DNA of 64,000 nucleotides, from assembly GCA_020796225.1 (NCBI GenBank), contig CM036755.1, positions 10,523,994 through 10,587,993 on the forward strand. Reading direction: 5' to 3'. The number at the start of each line of letters is the position of its first letter. Positions within the stretch are counted from its first letter, which is position 1. Positions 1 through 9,889 of the stretch are shown here, in pieces. The DNA comes from Arion vulgaris (taxonomy: Eukaryota; Mollusca; Gastropoda; Stylommatophora; Arionidae). Below the pieces are notes generated by a model, which was given only the letters and a program-made list of their open reading frames with translations, had not been told where the DNA came from and did not search any database. The position numbers and the translations under genes were made by a program.

Positions 1-87
1 GACCAAAAGGCCTTTATCAAGCAAACGATACAACATCAGAGATGCATAAACTTAATAGATTTCCAACTTTTAACTGTTATTCTTTCT

Positions 88-360
88 TTTCTACAATCCT
101 GGTTTGTCTCACAGCGTCAGGATAAGAAGAGATTTCTACAACGAGCTCTTGTGTACGCTTCTTAAATAGTGTCTTTTGCCGCCTCTGTTATCTCTGAGGT
201 TGACATTTTGCGTGGCAGCCTTTTGCTTTGCATCCATTGTATCGGAGTAACATTGCTGTTTGAGGCGCACTGTCTGTTGGTAATCTGCTTATGTAGCCGA
301 ACCATTTAATTTGTTATTTCTTGATGAAGTTCAGTACTGATGTTGTACTCACTTTTTTCA
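88..360 (-). mobile_element. LINE 3' end, reverse-transcriptase tail (family L1)
   Basis: On the - strand broken frames read fragments like KKQQIKWFG, RLPTDSA and EISSYPDAV, the region downstream of the reverse-transcriptase domain in a non-LTR element. The same sequence recurs at 10150-10565 (-) and 58765-59215 (+). It is decayed by shifts and stops. The first 87 bases of the window hold nothing I recognise. Confidence 0.65.
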
Positions 361-463
361 CCTGTTATGTTACATTTTAAACGTAACCACGGTATCTACA
401 TCTTAACGTCCGTCTCCGTTAGGATTAGGATCTCAAACTTCCCTACATTTAGATTAGGTATAG

Positions 464-730
464 TGTCCGAGTGGTTACTAGGGCCCAAATTTGGGGTGTA
501 AAGAATAGAACCACTGTTACCTGCCACGCATGTCGTAAGAGGCGACTAAGGAATATTTGGCTGAAATCGGATGCACATGTCCTAAACGTATAGAAGTCTA
601 TGCGTTTAGGTGCCTACCAAACCAATGTGCAACGTAAACACGTTCTTGGCAAAGATCAGATATATCACAAAGATTGATTAAAATTGGTCGTAAAGAACGA
701 ACGCAAGAAGAAGAAGAGGAGAAGAAGATC
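464..730 (+). mobile_element. SINE family A, near full length
   Basis: This entry defines family A. The head has CCGAGTGGTTAC (box-A-like), then a core with AAGAATAGAACCACTG and GCATGTCGTAAGAGGCGACT, then TGAAATCGGATGCA, a palindromic piece (GTCCTAAACG..GTAGAAGTCTATGCGTTTAGG) and a tail GTTCTTGGCAAAGATCA..GTCGTAAAGAACGAACGCAA followed by a GAA/AAG tract. Length is about 260 bases. At least ten copies occur in the window. Confidence 0.8.
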
Positions 731-741
731 AGGTATATCCG

Positions 742-1110
742 AGTGGTTACCGGGACACAAATTTGGGATGTAAAGAATAGAACCACTGTTACCTTCCCCG
801 CGTGTCGTAAGAGGCGTCTAAGGAGGTTTGGCTTAAATCGGATGCATGTGTCCTAAATGTGTAGTAGTCAACCTGCTGCCTTGCAGGATGGCTGGGGACA
901 GCCAAAGGCTAACGGAGAGCGAACCCAGTAAACGCTGGCTGAATCCGGACACTTTGCCGAAGGATAAGCACTAGAGCTCCAAATGGCGCTGAAGATGTGA
1001 CGAAACCCACCCATGCTAAGGCTGCATGAATCAGGTTTCCACATGAATAATTTACGGAGAGATCTGGTGCCTCGGTCTTTTAGGTGATCGAGAGAGAGAG
1101 AGAGAGATAG
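742..1110 (+). mobile_element. SINE A 5' half joined to SINE family F with (GA)n tail
   Basis: A family-A 5' part (742-870) runs directly into family F, which is defined here: CTGCTGCCTTGCAGG, GCTGGGGACAGCCAAAGG, GAGCGAACCCAGTAAACGCT, ACTTTGCCGAAGGATAAGCA, GCATGAATCAGGTTTCCACA and a (GA)n tail preceded by GGTGATCG. The join may be an insertion or a template switch. Confidence 0.7.
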
Positions 1111-1339
1111 ATGGATAGATATTAGGTATATATGGATACTTATCCGTTTCGCTCTACGTGGGGGATAAAACTTAGTACATTTCAAGCGAGAGACGAGCAT
1201 TTTATCTCTACACCACACAAACACAGGGAACTAGAACTACTTATGCACACAACTATGTGTGTGTGGGGGTCTTTATGGCGAATTGGTCAAGAAGTTTGCC
1301 TGTCATTCTTAAGGTTGAGGGTTCGTATTAGGACTCGCC

Positions 1340-1673
1340 CGAGTGGTTACCAGGGCCCAAATTTGGTGGAAAGAATAGAACCACTGGTATCTACCACGCA
1401 TGTCGTAAGAGGCGACTAGGGGGTTTGGGCGTGGGGTTAGCTACCCCACACCGTAAAACACTAGATGGCTACAGAACGGCGAGCGAACCGAGTAAACGCT
1501 GGCTGAAACCGGACACATCGCCGAAGGATAAGCACCAGCCCTCCAAATGGGGCTGAAGATGTGACGTAAAACACACCAATGCTAAGGCTGCATGAATCAG
1601 ATTTCCACATGAATAGAATTTATGGGGAGATCTGGTACATCGGTCTCGGCGGTGATCGCGAGAGAGAGAGAGA
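1340..1673 (+). mobile_element. Hybrid SINE: family-A head with family-F body
   Basis: CCGAGTGGTTACCAGGGCCC and the GCATGTCGTAAGAGGCGACT core of family A pass through GGGTTAGCTACCCCACACCG into the family-F body (GAGCGAACCGAGTAAACGCT ... GAATCAGATTTCCACATGAA) and end in (GA)n. The same junction is seen at 10575-10925 (-) and 45297-45445, so this is a propagating hybrid family and not a chance join. Confidence 0.75.
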
Positions 1674-1684
1674 GACAAAGAATC

Positions 1685-1965
1685 AGGACTGAGTCACATG
1701 TGACATTTTGTTCATGAGGTCCCTAGGATTGTAATTGGAGCTACGGAGTTCGCGCCTTCTACAACACTCTCGATAGATGGCGTGCCAGTTCTACCGACAG
1801 GGACCGAGCCATATGGGGAAACCCGGAACAACGAAGCCAATCCTTCACATTTAGACACACAAACCGTTCGTGTGTTCCGGGCCCCACAAGGAAGCAACGA
1901 ATAGTACCATTGTGACATATAAGGCATGTCGTAAGAAGCGACCACAGCCAACTGGGAATCCCTGA
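1685..1965 (+). mobile_element. SINE C body fragment followed by SINE B head fragment
   Basis: 1690-1860 matches the body of family C (TTCATGAGGTCCCTAGGATT, GGAGCTACGGAGTTCG). 1875-1955 matches the family-B head and core (GAATAGTACCATTG, GGCATGTCGTAAGAAGCGAC). Both are truncated. From 1966 to 2260 I see only AT-rich sequence with no gene or repeat I can name. Confidence 0.55.
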
Positions 1966-2265
1966 CTCAGATCAGAAAATGGGCTGGAAATTACAGATGT
2001 TTGATAGAACACTGCACGCTTTTTGCAATTTTATTCATTTCTGTGAGTCTATGGTTATTTATTAGTGAAATATATTCATAATATTGATATTCCTTATTGT
2101 TAAACTTAACTTGTTGCATAATATAACTTCGATTTAGTATTTTGTGTTGATTTTAAAATGAATTCGTCTGTATACAACAATACTGGAATGCGAGGTCACG
2201 TGGTGTAGTTAGTTGTGGTCTGATTTCCCATAATTCTTACCTCAGTCGAAGGCTCATAAGTTTAT

Positions 2266-2460
2266 AGTTGGCTCTGGAAGCGACTGATGTAGAACCTAGG
2301 GAATCTACCATAGTAAATAAAAAGCGTCGAAGAAATCGGATGTTATTGCCTACTTGTCTGCGCATAACTGGCACATCGTACAGTCGCTGTTACGCTATTA
2401 TCACATACAAATCACACAGAGTGGTCGATATGGAGCGTTTGAAGAAGAAGAAGATACACG
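2266..2460 (+). mobile_element. SINE B, 5' truncated
   Basis: It begins inside the core (GAAGCGACTGATGTAGAACC) and continues GTAAATAAAAAGCGTCG, ACTTGTCTGCGCATAACTGG and CGATATGGAGCGTTTGAAGA with an AAG tail. Confidence 0.65.
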
Positions 2461-2671
2461 CATGTGTTTTCTGTTTCTCTATGCGTCCTGATGATGTCCA
2501 ACGATCAATATGTGTTGGAATTTTCCAACGCACTTAGACTGTTCTGCCAGCTATAGGCTGACCTAGTCCGCAGTGCTAATAAAGATCGATGCAGAACTTT
2601 CATCTTAAAGACATTACCACCAGATATTTTAATAGCAAATAATTATGCAGTGATTATTGTTTGATTTTTGT

Positions 2672-3130
2672 GGCGCCCCGTGTGGTGCCGCGGCCAACAA
2701 GGGAAGCAAAGAATAGTACCACTGCGACCTACAACGCATGTCGTAAGAGGTGACTGAGGTAGAGTAATTTTTATTCCGATCCAGAAGCACTTGAGCTTTT
2801 CAGCTCTTCGGCTCGGTGCCATGGGCACCGTAAACTGGGGACTCTGTGGCTTTTTCTGCCATCCCGCGGAATTGAACCCGCACACACAGAGGATAGTCAC
2901 CCGTAGTCCAACGCGCTACGAACACGCTGGGCAGACGGGCAAGGTAGAGGAATTAGGGAATCTTCTCTAGTAAATAGAAAGCATTGCAGAAATCGGATGT
3001 ACTGACCTAATTGTAGGTGCATAACTGGAACAACGTACAATAGCTGTTACGCTCAGATCACATACAGATCACACCGAGTGGTTAACAAGACGTCGATATG
3101 GAGCGTTGGAAGCAGAAGAAGAAGAAGCTT
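2672..3130 (+). mobile_element. SINE B split by a nested SINE
   Basis: The head (CCCGTGTGGTGCCG, AAGAATAGTACCACTGCGAC, GCATGTCGTAAGAGG) stops at 2764 and the rest (GAATTAGGGAATC ... CGATATGGAGCGTTGGAAGC, AAG tail) resumes at 2942 after a family-E insertion. The repeated AGGTAGAG on both sides is the target duplication. Confidence 0.75.
2765..2941 (-). mobile_element. SINE family E nested in SINE B
   Basis: This entry defines family E, read on the - strand. A tRNA-like head has AGCGTGTTCGTAGCGCGTTG (box-A side) and GCGGGTTCAATTCCGCGG (box B). The body is GCCACAGGTTCCCCAGATTT, a duplicated GGTGTTCGTGGCACCGA-type motif, and an end AAGCTCAAGTGCTTCTGGAT. The insertion is flanked by AGGTAGAG at 2757-2764 and 2942-2949. 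Confidence 0.75.
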
Positions 3131-3315
3131 AATTTCTGTTTGAGTTTGAAAATGTAGTTAACATTTTGTCGTAGACTTTGCCAGAAACATGAACGCTATT
3201 CTTTTTCTTGCGTTCGTCCGCAATGAATTCAGGCGTAGGAAGGATGTATGGTATGGCACCTTTCACTGATTTTTGCGTGAAGGAATACTTTCCTTATTAT
3301 CAGTGTCATCCAAAA

Positions 3316-3566
3316 GCCTGAGTAGTTACAGGGGACCAAAGTTGGAGTGTAAAGAACAGAACCACTGTTACCTGCCACGCATGTCGTAAGAGGTGATCAA
3401 GGAGGTTTGGCTGAAATCGGATGCATGTGTCCTAAACGTGCAGAAGTCTATGCGTTTAGGGGCCTACCAAACCATTGTGCAACGTATACACGTTCTTGGC
3501 AAGATCAAACATATCACAAAGAGTGATTAAAATTGGTCGTAAAGAACGAACGCAAAGAAGAAGAGG
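3316..3566 (+). mobile_element. SINE A, near full length
   Basis: Contains the family-A core AAGAACAGAACCACTGTTAC and GCATGTCGTAAGAGGTGATC through to the tail GTAAAGAACGAACGCAAAG plus AAG. The preceding 3220-3315 is a fragment of another SINE tail (ACTGATTTTTGCGTGAAGG) also seen near 60985. Confidence 0.7.
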
Positions 3567-3669
3567 AGAGAGTGTCATCCGACTTACAGGCATGACTTAT
3601 CGGACTTTAGAGCTAATCTAGATTCTATGATTCGGATAGACAAATCGATTCGTTTGTTTACATATCAAA

Positions 3670-3895
3670 GTAAAACCTGCTGCCTTGCAGGTAGGCTGGG
3701 GACAGTCAAAGGCTGACGGAGGGCGAACCCAGTAAACGCTGGTTGAAATCGGACACGTTGCCGAAGGACAAGTACTAGAGCTCCCAATGGTACTGAAGAT
3801 TGTGACGTAAAACAAACGTTCTTGGTAAAGGCTGTTTATATTTCACAATAAGAATGATCAAAATGGCCGAAAAAAAACCGATCGAGAGAGATATC
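3670..3895 (+). mobile_element. SINE F with a family-A-like tail
   Basis: The family-F body (CTGCTGCCTTGCAGG ... CGTTGCCGAAGGACAAG) passes at about 3815 into CGTTCTTGGTAAAGGCTG and AATGATCAAAATGGCC, a divergent family-A-type tail. The copy at 29375-29595 has the same structure, so it is a second hybrid type. Confidence 0.6.
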
Positions 3896-3954
3896 AAAGT
3901 ATTGTTTGACAGTCATTCTAAGGAGTCTGAAGGCAAAGGATTGGTTTCATTGCT

Positions 3955-4168
3955 CCTGTCTTCCACATATGGCTCCGCCACTGTTGGTAGAAAGGACACA
4001 TCACCTACCGAGCGTGCTGCGCAAAGTACGAACTCCGTAGCTCCAGCAACAATCCTAGGGGTCTCTGGAAAAAACTCACACGTAAACAGAATGGCGCGGT
4101 CTGGATTCGAACCCACGACCTTCGACTCAGAAGGCTAAGTGTTTAACCACTTAGCCACAGAGACCCTT
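3955..4168 (-). mobile_element. SINE family C (tRNA-headed)
   Basis: This entry defines family C, read on the - strand: GGGTCTCTGTGGCTAAGTGG, TTAAACACTTAGCC, then box B GGGTTCGAATCCAGACC, body TTTTTCCAGAGACCCCTAGG, GGAGCTACGGAGTTCG, and an end with GGATTGACTTCATTG-like sequence. The cloverleaf-like head is Ser/Leu-type in appearance. It is a SINE promoter and not a tRNA gene, since body copies recur at six other places. Confidence 0.75.
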
Positions 4169-4299
4169 TAATGAATTGCATGACTGGTTTCACATCAAGT
4201 CTCCTTCTGATTTCTCCCTTTCTAATTTAGTCTCTTAATGTCAGCAATAGTACAGAAAGGGTTAAGCAATCACAAAAGAAATAAAAAAGTAAAAAAACT

Positions 4300-4480
4300 G
4301 AGAATCTAAAGCTGGCAGCAACAAATTTATTCAGATACCTGGAAAGCGGAGTAACACTAGATGGGCGTGCCGGAAAGGATATCAACAAAAGTGTTGGCAA
4401 AAACCAGAGTAGCTTTTTTGCCAAACTAAACAACATTTGGAGATCTTCCCAGTACCAAATTCTTCTTCATCCTGCGTTCT
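4300..4480 (+). mobile_element. LINE reverse-transcriptase fragment
   Basis: With one or two shifts the + strand reads RYLESGVTLDGRAGKDIN and KLNNIWRSSQYQI, the region just after the reverse-transcriptase palm seen in many non-LTR elements. It is short and truncated at both ends. Confidence 0.55.
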
Positions 4481-4493
4481 CACTAGATTGGGA

Positions 4494-4749
4494 TCGCCCG
4501 AGTGGTTACCGGGGCCCATATTTGGGTGTAAAGAATAGAACCACTGTTACCTGCCATGCATGTCATAAGAGGCGACTAAGGAGGTTATGCTGAAATCGGA
4601 TACATGTGTCCTAAACATGTAGAAGTCTATGCGTTTAGGGGCCTACCAAACCAATGTGCAACGTATACACGTTCTTGGCAAAGATCAAATCATATCACAA
4701 AGAGTGATTAAAATTGGTCGTAAAGAATGAACGCAAAAGAAGAAGAAGA

Positions 4750-4750
<1 letters not shown>
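4494..4750 (+). mobile_element. SINE A, full length
   Basis: Runs from CGCCCGAGTGGTTACCGGGG through the core and the tail GTAAAGAATGAACGCAAAAG with an AAG tract that runs into a TA microsatellite. Confidence 0.8.
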
Positions 4751-4751
<1 letters not shown>

Positions 4752-4826
<75 letters not shown>

Positions 4827-4941
4827 GAAAAAAAGCCGTAGAAATGAAGATGGGAGGGAGAGATATCGAGAAACAGAAAAAGCCGTAGAGATGAAGAGTG
4901 GAAGAGAGAGAATCAGAAAAAAAGTCGTAGAGATAAAGAGT

Positions 4942-4983
<42 letters not shown>

Positions 4984-4985
4984 AT
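4752..4985. repeat. (TA)n then (GA)n microsatellite and GA-rich tract
   Basis: About 44 bases of TA dinucleotides pass directly into GA dinucleotides, followed by loosely repeated GAAACAGAAAAAAGCCGTAG-type units and a second pure GA run near 4945-4978. Confidence 0.9.
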
Positions 4986-5094
4986 ATGGTTAAGTTAAAG
5001 GAAGGAGCTATGTACAATTAAGATTGTTACTACTGACAAAATCAATGAGGTCGAGACAGATAGCAACAGAGATGTAAACGAAGAGAGAGAGAGG

Positions 5095-5325
5095 AATCTC
5101 AATGGCAGAGTTGTTAAGTCGTTTGCCTGTTGTACTGAAGGTTATGGATTCGAACACACATGCAATTTTTTCATGAGATTCCTAGGATTGTTGCTAGAGC
5201 TACGGAGTTCGTGCTTCGTGCAATGATCTCTGCAGATGGCATGTCATCTTTGCCGAAAGGGACGGGGCTGTAAAGGGAAACCCGGTGCAATGAAGTCAGT
5301 CCTACGCATTTTAACCCTTTTAGAA
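5095..5325 (+). mobile_element. SINE C, nearly full length
   Basis: Head AATGGCAGAGTTGTTAAGTC and GGTTATGGATTCGAACACAC, body GAGATTCCTAGGATTGTTGC and GGAGCTACGGAGTTCGTGC, end ATGAAGTCAGTCCTACGCAT. Confidence 0.65.
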
Positions 5326-5329
5326 AGCG

Positions 5330-5900
5330 AGAGAAGTGAGAGTCTTTGATAGTTGGACTTAATTGTGTTAGACAAATATCAACATTTGCTCAAATAGTAC
5401 CCAGGACCGACTGTTGGAATCAATGATCGTCTGCGTTCTTCCGGCACGGCACTTGATGTTGATTCTATTAGAGAAACGAAGATAGAAAGGAAGGTTGTTT
5501 GACAGTTGGACTTCATTGTTTTAGACAAATATCCGCCCCTGTGGTGCCGGGGCCCACAGGGGAAAGCAAAGAATAGTATCACTGCATTCTACAATGCATG
5601 TCGTAAGAAGCGACAATGCAGGACCTAGGAGGGAGGCTACCCTAGTAAATAAAAAGCATCGCAGAAATCGGATGTGTTGGTTTACTCGTAGGCGCATAAC
5701 TGGCACAACGTACAATCTCTCTTAGGCTCAGATCACATACAAATCCACAAAGTGGTTTAACAAGTGGTAGTTATGGAGCATTCGAAGAAGAAAAATATGA
5801 ACATTTGTTTAGATAGTACGCAGGACTGGCTGTTTGTATCAATGATCATTCACGTCTTCCGGCACGGCACTTGATGTTGATTATATTAGAAAAACGAAGA
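5330..5900 (+). repeat. Tandem LINE 3'-end units (~176 bases) with a SINE in the second
   Basis: A unit containing GTTGGACTT..TTGTGTTAGACAAATAT, CAGGACCGACTGTTGG and TTCCGGCACGGCACTTGATG occurs twice in the same orientation. The second copy is interrupted after ACAAATAT by a family-B SINE. The CACGGCAC..TGATG motif is also the end of the LINE at 18050-18405. Confidence 0.6.
5527..5797 (+). mobile_element. SINE family B, full length
   Basis: This entry defines family B: GTGTGGTGCCGGGGCCCACA-like head, core AAGAATAGTACCACTGCGAC and GCATGTCGTAAGAGGCGACT, then CTACCCTAGTAAATAAAAAG, CGCAGAAATCGGATGTGCTG, CTACTTGTAGGCGCATAACT, GGCTCAGATCACATACAAAT, GTGGTTAACAAGTGGTCGAT and ATGGAGCGTTTGAAG with an AAG tail, about 255 bases. 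The core is shared with family A although the flanks differ. Confidence 0.8.
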
Positions 5901-5939
5901 AACACAAAAATGTAATACCATTATTGCTTTTATTATTGC

Positions 5940-6755
5940 TAGGTCTTACTATAACGATGACAAATTTAAGGCGCCATGCTAGTCTCACTGAGCCCGCAAG
6001 GCTTATATTTATTTTCCATTCCGTCTGCAAACTGGAAGCACCCCCAGTGTGTGTGATATCACGTGTCTGGCAATGTCATTGTCCCCGACTCTCCAGGGGC
6101 TAACGTCGCTATGGCAACCGTGAACGTGCTCCCTAGGGCGCCGTCCTATCACCCAGTACTCGCTAGCTGCGTGACCCCTACCTCTGACCTTCTCCTGCTG
6201 GGTCCACATGTGTCAGATTAGGTCGGGCCTTCCCCAGGGGGTCGCAATGGCAGGGAATGAATAAAGGGGAAGGTATTTCAACTCACTTTTGCAACAAAAA
6301 AAAAAGGGATGGGAAGAAACAACAACGGTTGGAGATATCGATGGGAGAGACTCCCAAGTGTGATTTGACCCTGGAACTAAAGTGCCCTCCCTTGTCTGTA
6401 GTTTGAAGTTACATATATGTATGTATATACATCTCTTGCGCTGTACGAGCTTAAGTCGGTAGTTATCCCCCTTGGGCTTAGAATACATAGCACAAAAATA
6501 AATGTGAACCAGGGACCCCTGCTGACATTTAACCCCAAGTTATTCTCTTCTCTTGCCTCCAAGATTATTCAATACTCCACCCCCGACCCCTCACTACGTT
6601 CTTATATTAGCCAAAGCTACATCTCTTTACAACATTTACACAACGCATTAAAAAAAAACCAAAATCTTACTGTTTCGCAAAACAGGGGTAAAGAGTTGAA
6701 CATTTTATAAAAAAGGGCTACATATTTTAACATTTTATAAACGATAAGGGTAGTC
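5940..6755. other. Stretch without a recognised gene or repeat
   Basis: 6010-6260 is GC-richer and has loose similarity to the putative LTR at 22.9 kb (GCTATGGCAACCGTGAACGT here; GCTATGGAAACAGGAACCGT there), so it may be an eroded LTR piece. 6300-6755 is AT-rich. The open frames of 60-100 residues have no recognisable domain. Confidence 0.4.
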
Positions 6756-6920
6756 TTGGCTGAAATCGGATGCACATGTCCTAAACATGTAGAAGTCTAT
6801 GCGTTTAGGAGCCTACCAAACCAATGTGCAACGTATACACGTTCTTGGCAAAGATCAAACATATCACAAGAGAGATTAAAATTGTTCGTAAAGAACTAAC
6901 GCAAAAAAAAAAAGAAGAGT
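6755..6920 (+). mobile_element. SINE A, 5' truncated
   Basis: Starts at GGCTGAAATCGGATGCACAT and continues to the tail GTAAAGAACTAACGCAAAAA plus AAG. Confidence 0.7.
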
Positions 6921-7009
6921 CTGCAAAATCACAGCCTGGTCAAAATTCACAAAAAGATTAAAGTTATGACAACAATCCGATTTTTCGATACTCTTTTCAT
7001 TTACTAGAG

Positions 7010-7450
7010 CTGCCCGCCTGCCCAGCATGTTCGTAGCGCGTTGGGCTACAGGTGACTAGCCCTCTGTGAATGCGGGTTCAATTCCGCGGCTGGCAGAAAA
7101 GCCACAGGTTCCCCAGATTTACGGTGTTTGTGGCACCGAACCGAAGGTTACGATGTCCATGGCACCGAGCCGAAGAGCTAACATCTCAAGTGCCTATGGA
7201 TCAGGAAAAAAACAACAACCTAGAGTAGCTTCCATAATTGTAATAATTTTCCGATCCAGAAGCACTTAAGCTTTCAGCTCTTCCACTCGGTGCCATGGCC
7301 ATCGTAACCCTTCGGTTCAGTGCCACGAACACCGTAAATCTGGAGAACATGTGGCTTTTCTGCCAGTCCGTGGAATTGAACCCGCACTCACAGAGGACTT
7401 GTCACCGTGGTCCAACGCGCTACGAACACGCTGGGCAGGCGGGCTGAGTA
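7010..7450. mobile_element. Two SINE E copies in head-to-head inverted orientation
   Basis: 7010-7215 is family E on the + strand (GCCCGCCTGCCCAGCATGTT ... CAAGTGCCTATGGATCAGG). 7247-7450 is the same family on the - strand. Only about 30 bases separate the 3' ends, so the region is a roughly 200-base inverted repeat that could fold on itself. Confidence 0.75.
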
Positions 7451-7560
7451 GCTTCCATAGGCCCCTACCGTAGTCGCTTCTTGCGACATACCTTGCAGGT
7501 CGCAGTTTTACTATTCTTTGCGCCCCTTGAGGACTCCGGCAACAGTCGGGCGACTTGGGG
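7450..7560 (-). mobile_element. SINE B fragment (5' part)
   Basis: Reverse complement of the core: AGTCGCTTCTTGCGACATAC, CTTGCAGGTCGCAGTTTTAC and TATTCTTTGCGCCCCTTGAG. Confidence 0.55.
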
Positions 7561-7734
7561 GTCTAAATTACAATTACCTCTGAAGTCGATGAAAGACTCG
7601 CCTGAATGTCAAGGGACACTGGTTATTAGAAAAACAAATCTTCACGCAAAAATCATTCAGAGGTGCCATATTAGGCGCCATGTCTACGCCTGAGTTAATA
7701 CCGTGCGAACGGAAAAAAAGGTTGTGAGAATATC

Positions 7735-7950
7735 TATCTATTTTCTAACCATATTTAGTTGTGAGAATAACTGCTTATTTTCTAACCATGTTTAGTTGTG
7801 AGAATAACTGCTTATTTTCTAACCATGTTTAGTTGTGAGAATAACTTTATTTTCTAACCATGTTTAGTTGTGAGAATAATCTCATTTTCTAACCATGTTT
7901 AGTTGTGAGAATATCTCATTTTCTAACCATGTTTAGTTGTGAGAATATCT
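7735..7950. repeat. Minisatellite, ~37-base unit
   Basis: Six imperfect copies of TTTAGTTGTGAGAATAACT followed by GCTTATTTTCTAACCATG. Unit lengths shorten from left to right by loss of a few bases around ACTGCTT. Confidence 0.9.
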
Positions 7951-8234
7951 ATCTCTATTGTATTATTTCTTCTTGTTCTTCACATGCATCAATTTTTCGT
8001 TTCGTCTGTCTTTTACCAGCCTTAACATTTTCACTGTTTCATGCTTCTTGCATGGGTTGCTATGATATTTTATACGCGTGTTCCAGAACACTTCTTCTAA
8101 CTAGTGCCAGTGGCTGTCATTTTGTTTTTGTTTAGTGAGGTTCAACAGAGCACTTCATCAGACTTGCTTCATCGGTTGCCAATTAATATCCACCGAGACT
8201 CACAAGATCTACAATATGTTTGAAAAATACATAT

Positions 8235-8340
8235 TAAACGTATTCCTGACAGGTTCGGATTGAATGCATTCATTGCAAATAGAAAGTGAATACATTCATT
8301 GCAAATACAAAGTGAATACATTTATTGCAAATACAGATTG
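8235..8340. repeat. Short tandem repeat, ~26-base unit
   Basis: Three to four copies of TGAATACATTCATTGCAAAT with ACAAAG spacers. Confidence 0.8.
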
Positions 8341-8384
8341 AGCTAGCTCGTGACATCTCTTGCTTAGCGCAAAAAGTCAGCTAC

Positions 8385-8815
8385 AGGTAACACATGAGAA
8401 TATCTGACTTCATCTCATGTACAACTTAGAACACCTGACTTCATCTCATGTACAACTTAGAAAACCTGACTCATCTCATGTACATCCAACAAAACCTGAC
8501 TTCATCTCATGTACATCCAACAAAACCTGACTTCATCTCATGTACATCCAACAAAACCTGACTTCATCTCATGTACATCCAACAAAACCTGACTTCATCT
8601 CATGTACATCCAACAAAACCTGACTTCATCTCATGTACATCCAACAAAACCTGACTTCATCTCATGTACATCCAACAAAACCTGACTTCATCTCATGTAC
8701 ATCCAACAAAACCTGACTTCATCTCATGTACATCCAACAAAACCTGACTTCATCTCATGTACATCCAACAAAACCTGACTTCATTTCATATACATCCAAC
8801 AAAACCTGACTTCAT
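8385..8815. repeat. Minisatellite, 31-base unit, ~14 copies
   Basis: Unit: ACAAAACCTGACTTCATCTC then ATGTACATCCA. The central copies are identical, the outer ones carry substitutions (ACTTAGAACAC at the left, TTCATATACATCC at the right), a sign of homogenisation in the middle. There are no unique spacers, so it is not CRISPR-like. Confidence 0.95.
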
Positions 8816-8819
8816 CTAT

Positions 8820-9065
8820 GCGATCAACTTCTGCTATGCAACTGCTCTGGTATATGTCATAAACAGGGCGGTGCGCTTGAGGTCTTCACAAGTCCCCCAT
8901 ATTTTGTTCTGAAAGGTTGTTCTGTTGGCCAGATTTACATTCTCACACTGCTCAGGCTGGGGCAGTCTTGCAGGATGTGCTCTGGTGACTGCTTTAGTGT
9001 TCCACAGGTGCAGGCAGCCTAGTCCCTGTAAAGATGACCCCCCTCCCTTCCTTATGAGATCTGCA
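8820..9065 (-). mobile_element. LINE C-terminal (RNase H tail) fragment, family L2
   Basis: On the - strand broken frames give CTCGTLKQSPEHILQDCP-like and IWPTEQPFRTKYGGL peptides. The same element is better preserved at 52330-52935 (+), where the frame reads CTCGAPKQSPEHILQDC. These belong to the cysteine-rich tail after the RNase H domain. Confidence 0.65.
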
Positions 9066-9114
9066 TCTACAACTGTACGTTTTAGCAACATATACTAACT
9101 AGGCTAATAAACAG

Positions 9115-9665
9115 TAATCCACCAACCTGTCAATTAAGCTAGCTAGCTAACTAAACAAGTAACTAACCAACCAACTTGGTCAACTAAGTAACTAGCTAAC
9201 TAAACAAGTAACTAACCAACCAACTTTGTCAACTAGTAACTAGCTAACTAAACAAGTAACTAACCAACCAACTAGTCAACTAAGTAACTAGCTAACTAAA
9301 CAAGTAACTAACCAACTTGGTCAACTAAGTAACTAGCTAACTAAACAAGTAACTAACCAACCAACTTGGTCAACTAAGTAACTAGCTAACTAAACAAGTA
9401 ACTAACCAACCAACTGGTCAACTAAGTAACTAGCTAACTAAACAAGTAACTAACCAACCAACTGGTCAACTAACTAGCTAACTAAACAAGTAACTAACCA
9501 ACCAACTGGTCAACTAACTAGCTAACTAAACAAGTAACTAACCAACCAACTGGTCAACTAAGTAACTAGCTAACTAAACAAGTAACTAACCAACCAACTG
9601 GTCAACTAAGTAACTAGCTAACTAAACAAGTAACTAACCAACCAACTGGTCAACTAAGTAACTAA
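9115..9665. repeat. Minisatellite, ~48-base unit, ~11 copies
   Basis: Unit: CTAGCTAACTAAACAAGTAA, CTAACCAACCAACTGGTCAA, CTAAGTAA. Some copies lack AGTAA or a CAAC. Only A, C, T-rich on this strand with regular CTAA/CCAA rhythm; likely grown from a shorter CTAA-type repeat. Confidence 0.95.
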
Positions 9666-9889
9666 CTAGTTTTAATAATTTACAAACTGTACAAGTATAG
9701 CTAGAAAGTAATACAAGGTCTCGCTTCTGTGACATCCAAGTCTCAAGTGCTGCCAAGGAAACAGTCTTTGACAAGTCTGGTAAGCATTTGATGTTTATCT
9801 GTAGCGAACATGGGCGTACACACGTTACGGGTGGGGATGGGTGGCTAGTGTCATCCCTGGAAAAGGACTTTTTGATCTATCTATCTATT

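Noticed and set aside
8385..8815. Regular direct repeats that could suggest a CRISPR array
   Set aside because: The 31-base units are contiguous with no unique spacers, and the genome is eukaryotic.
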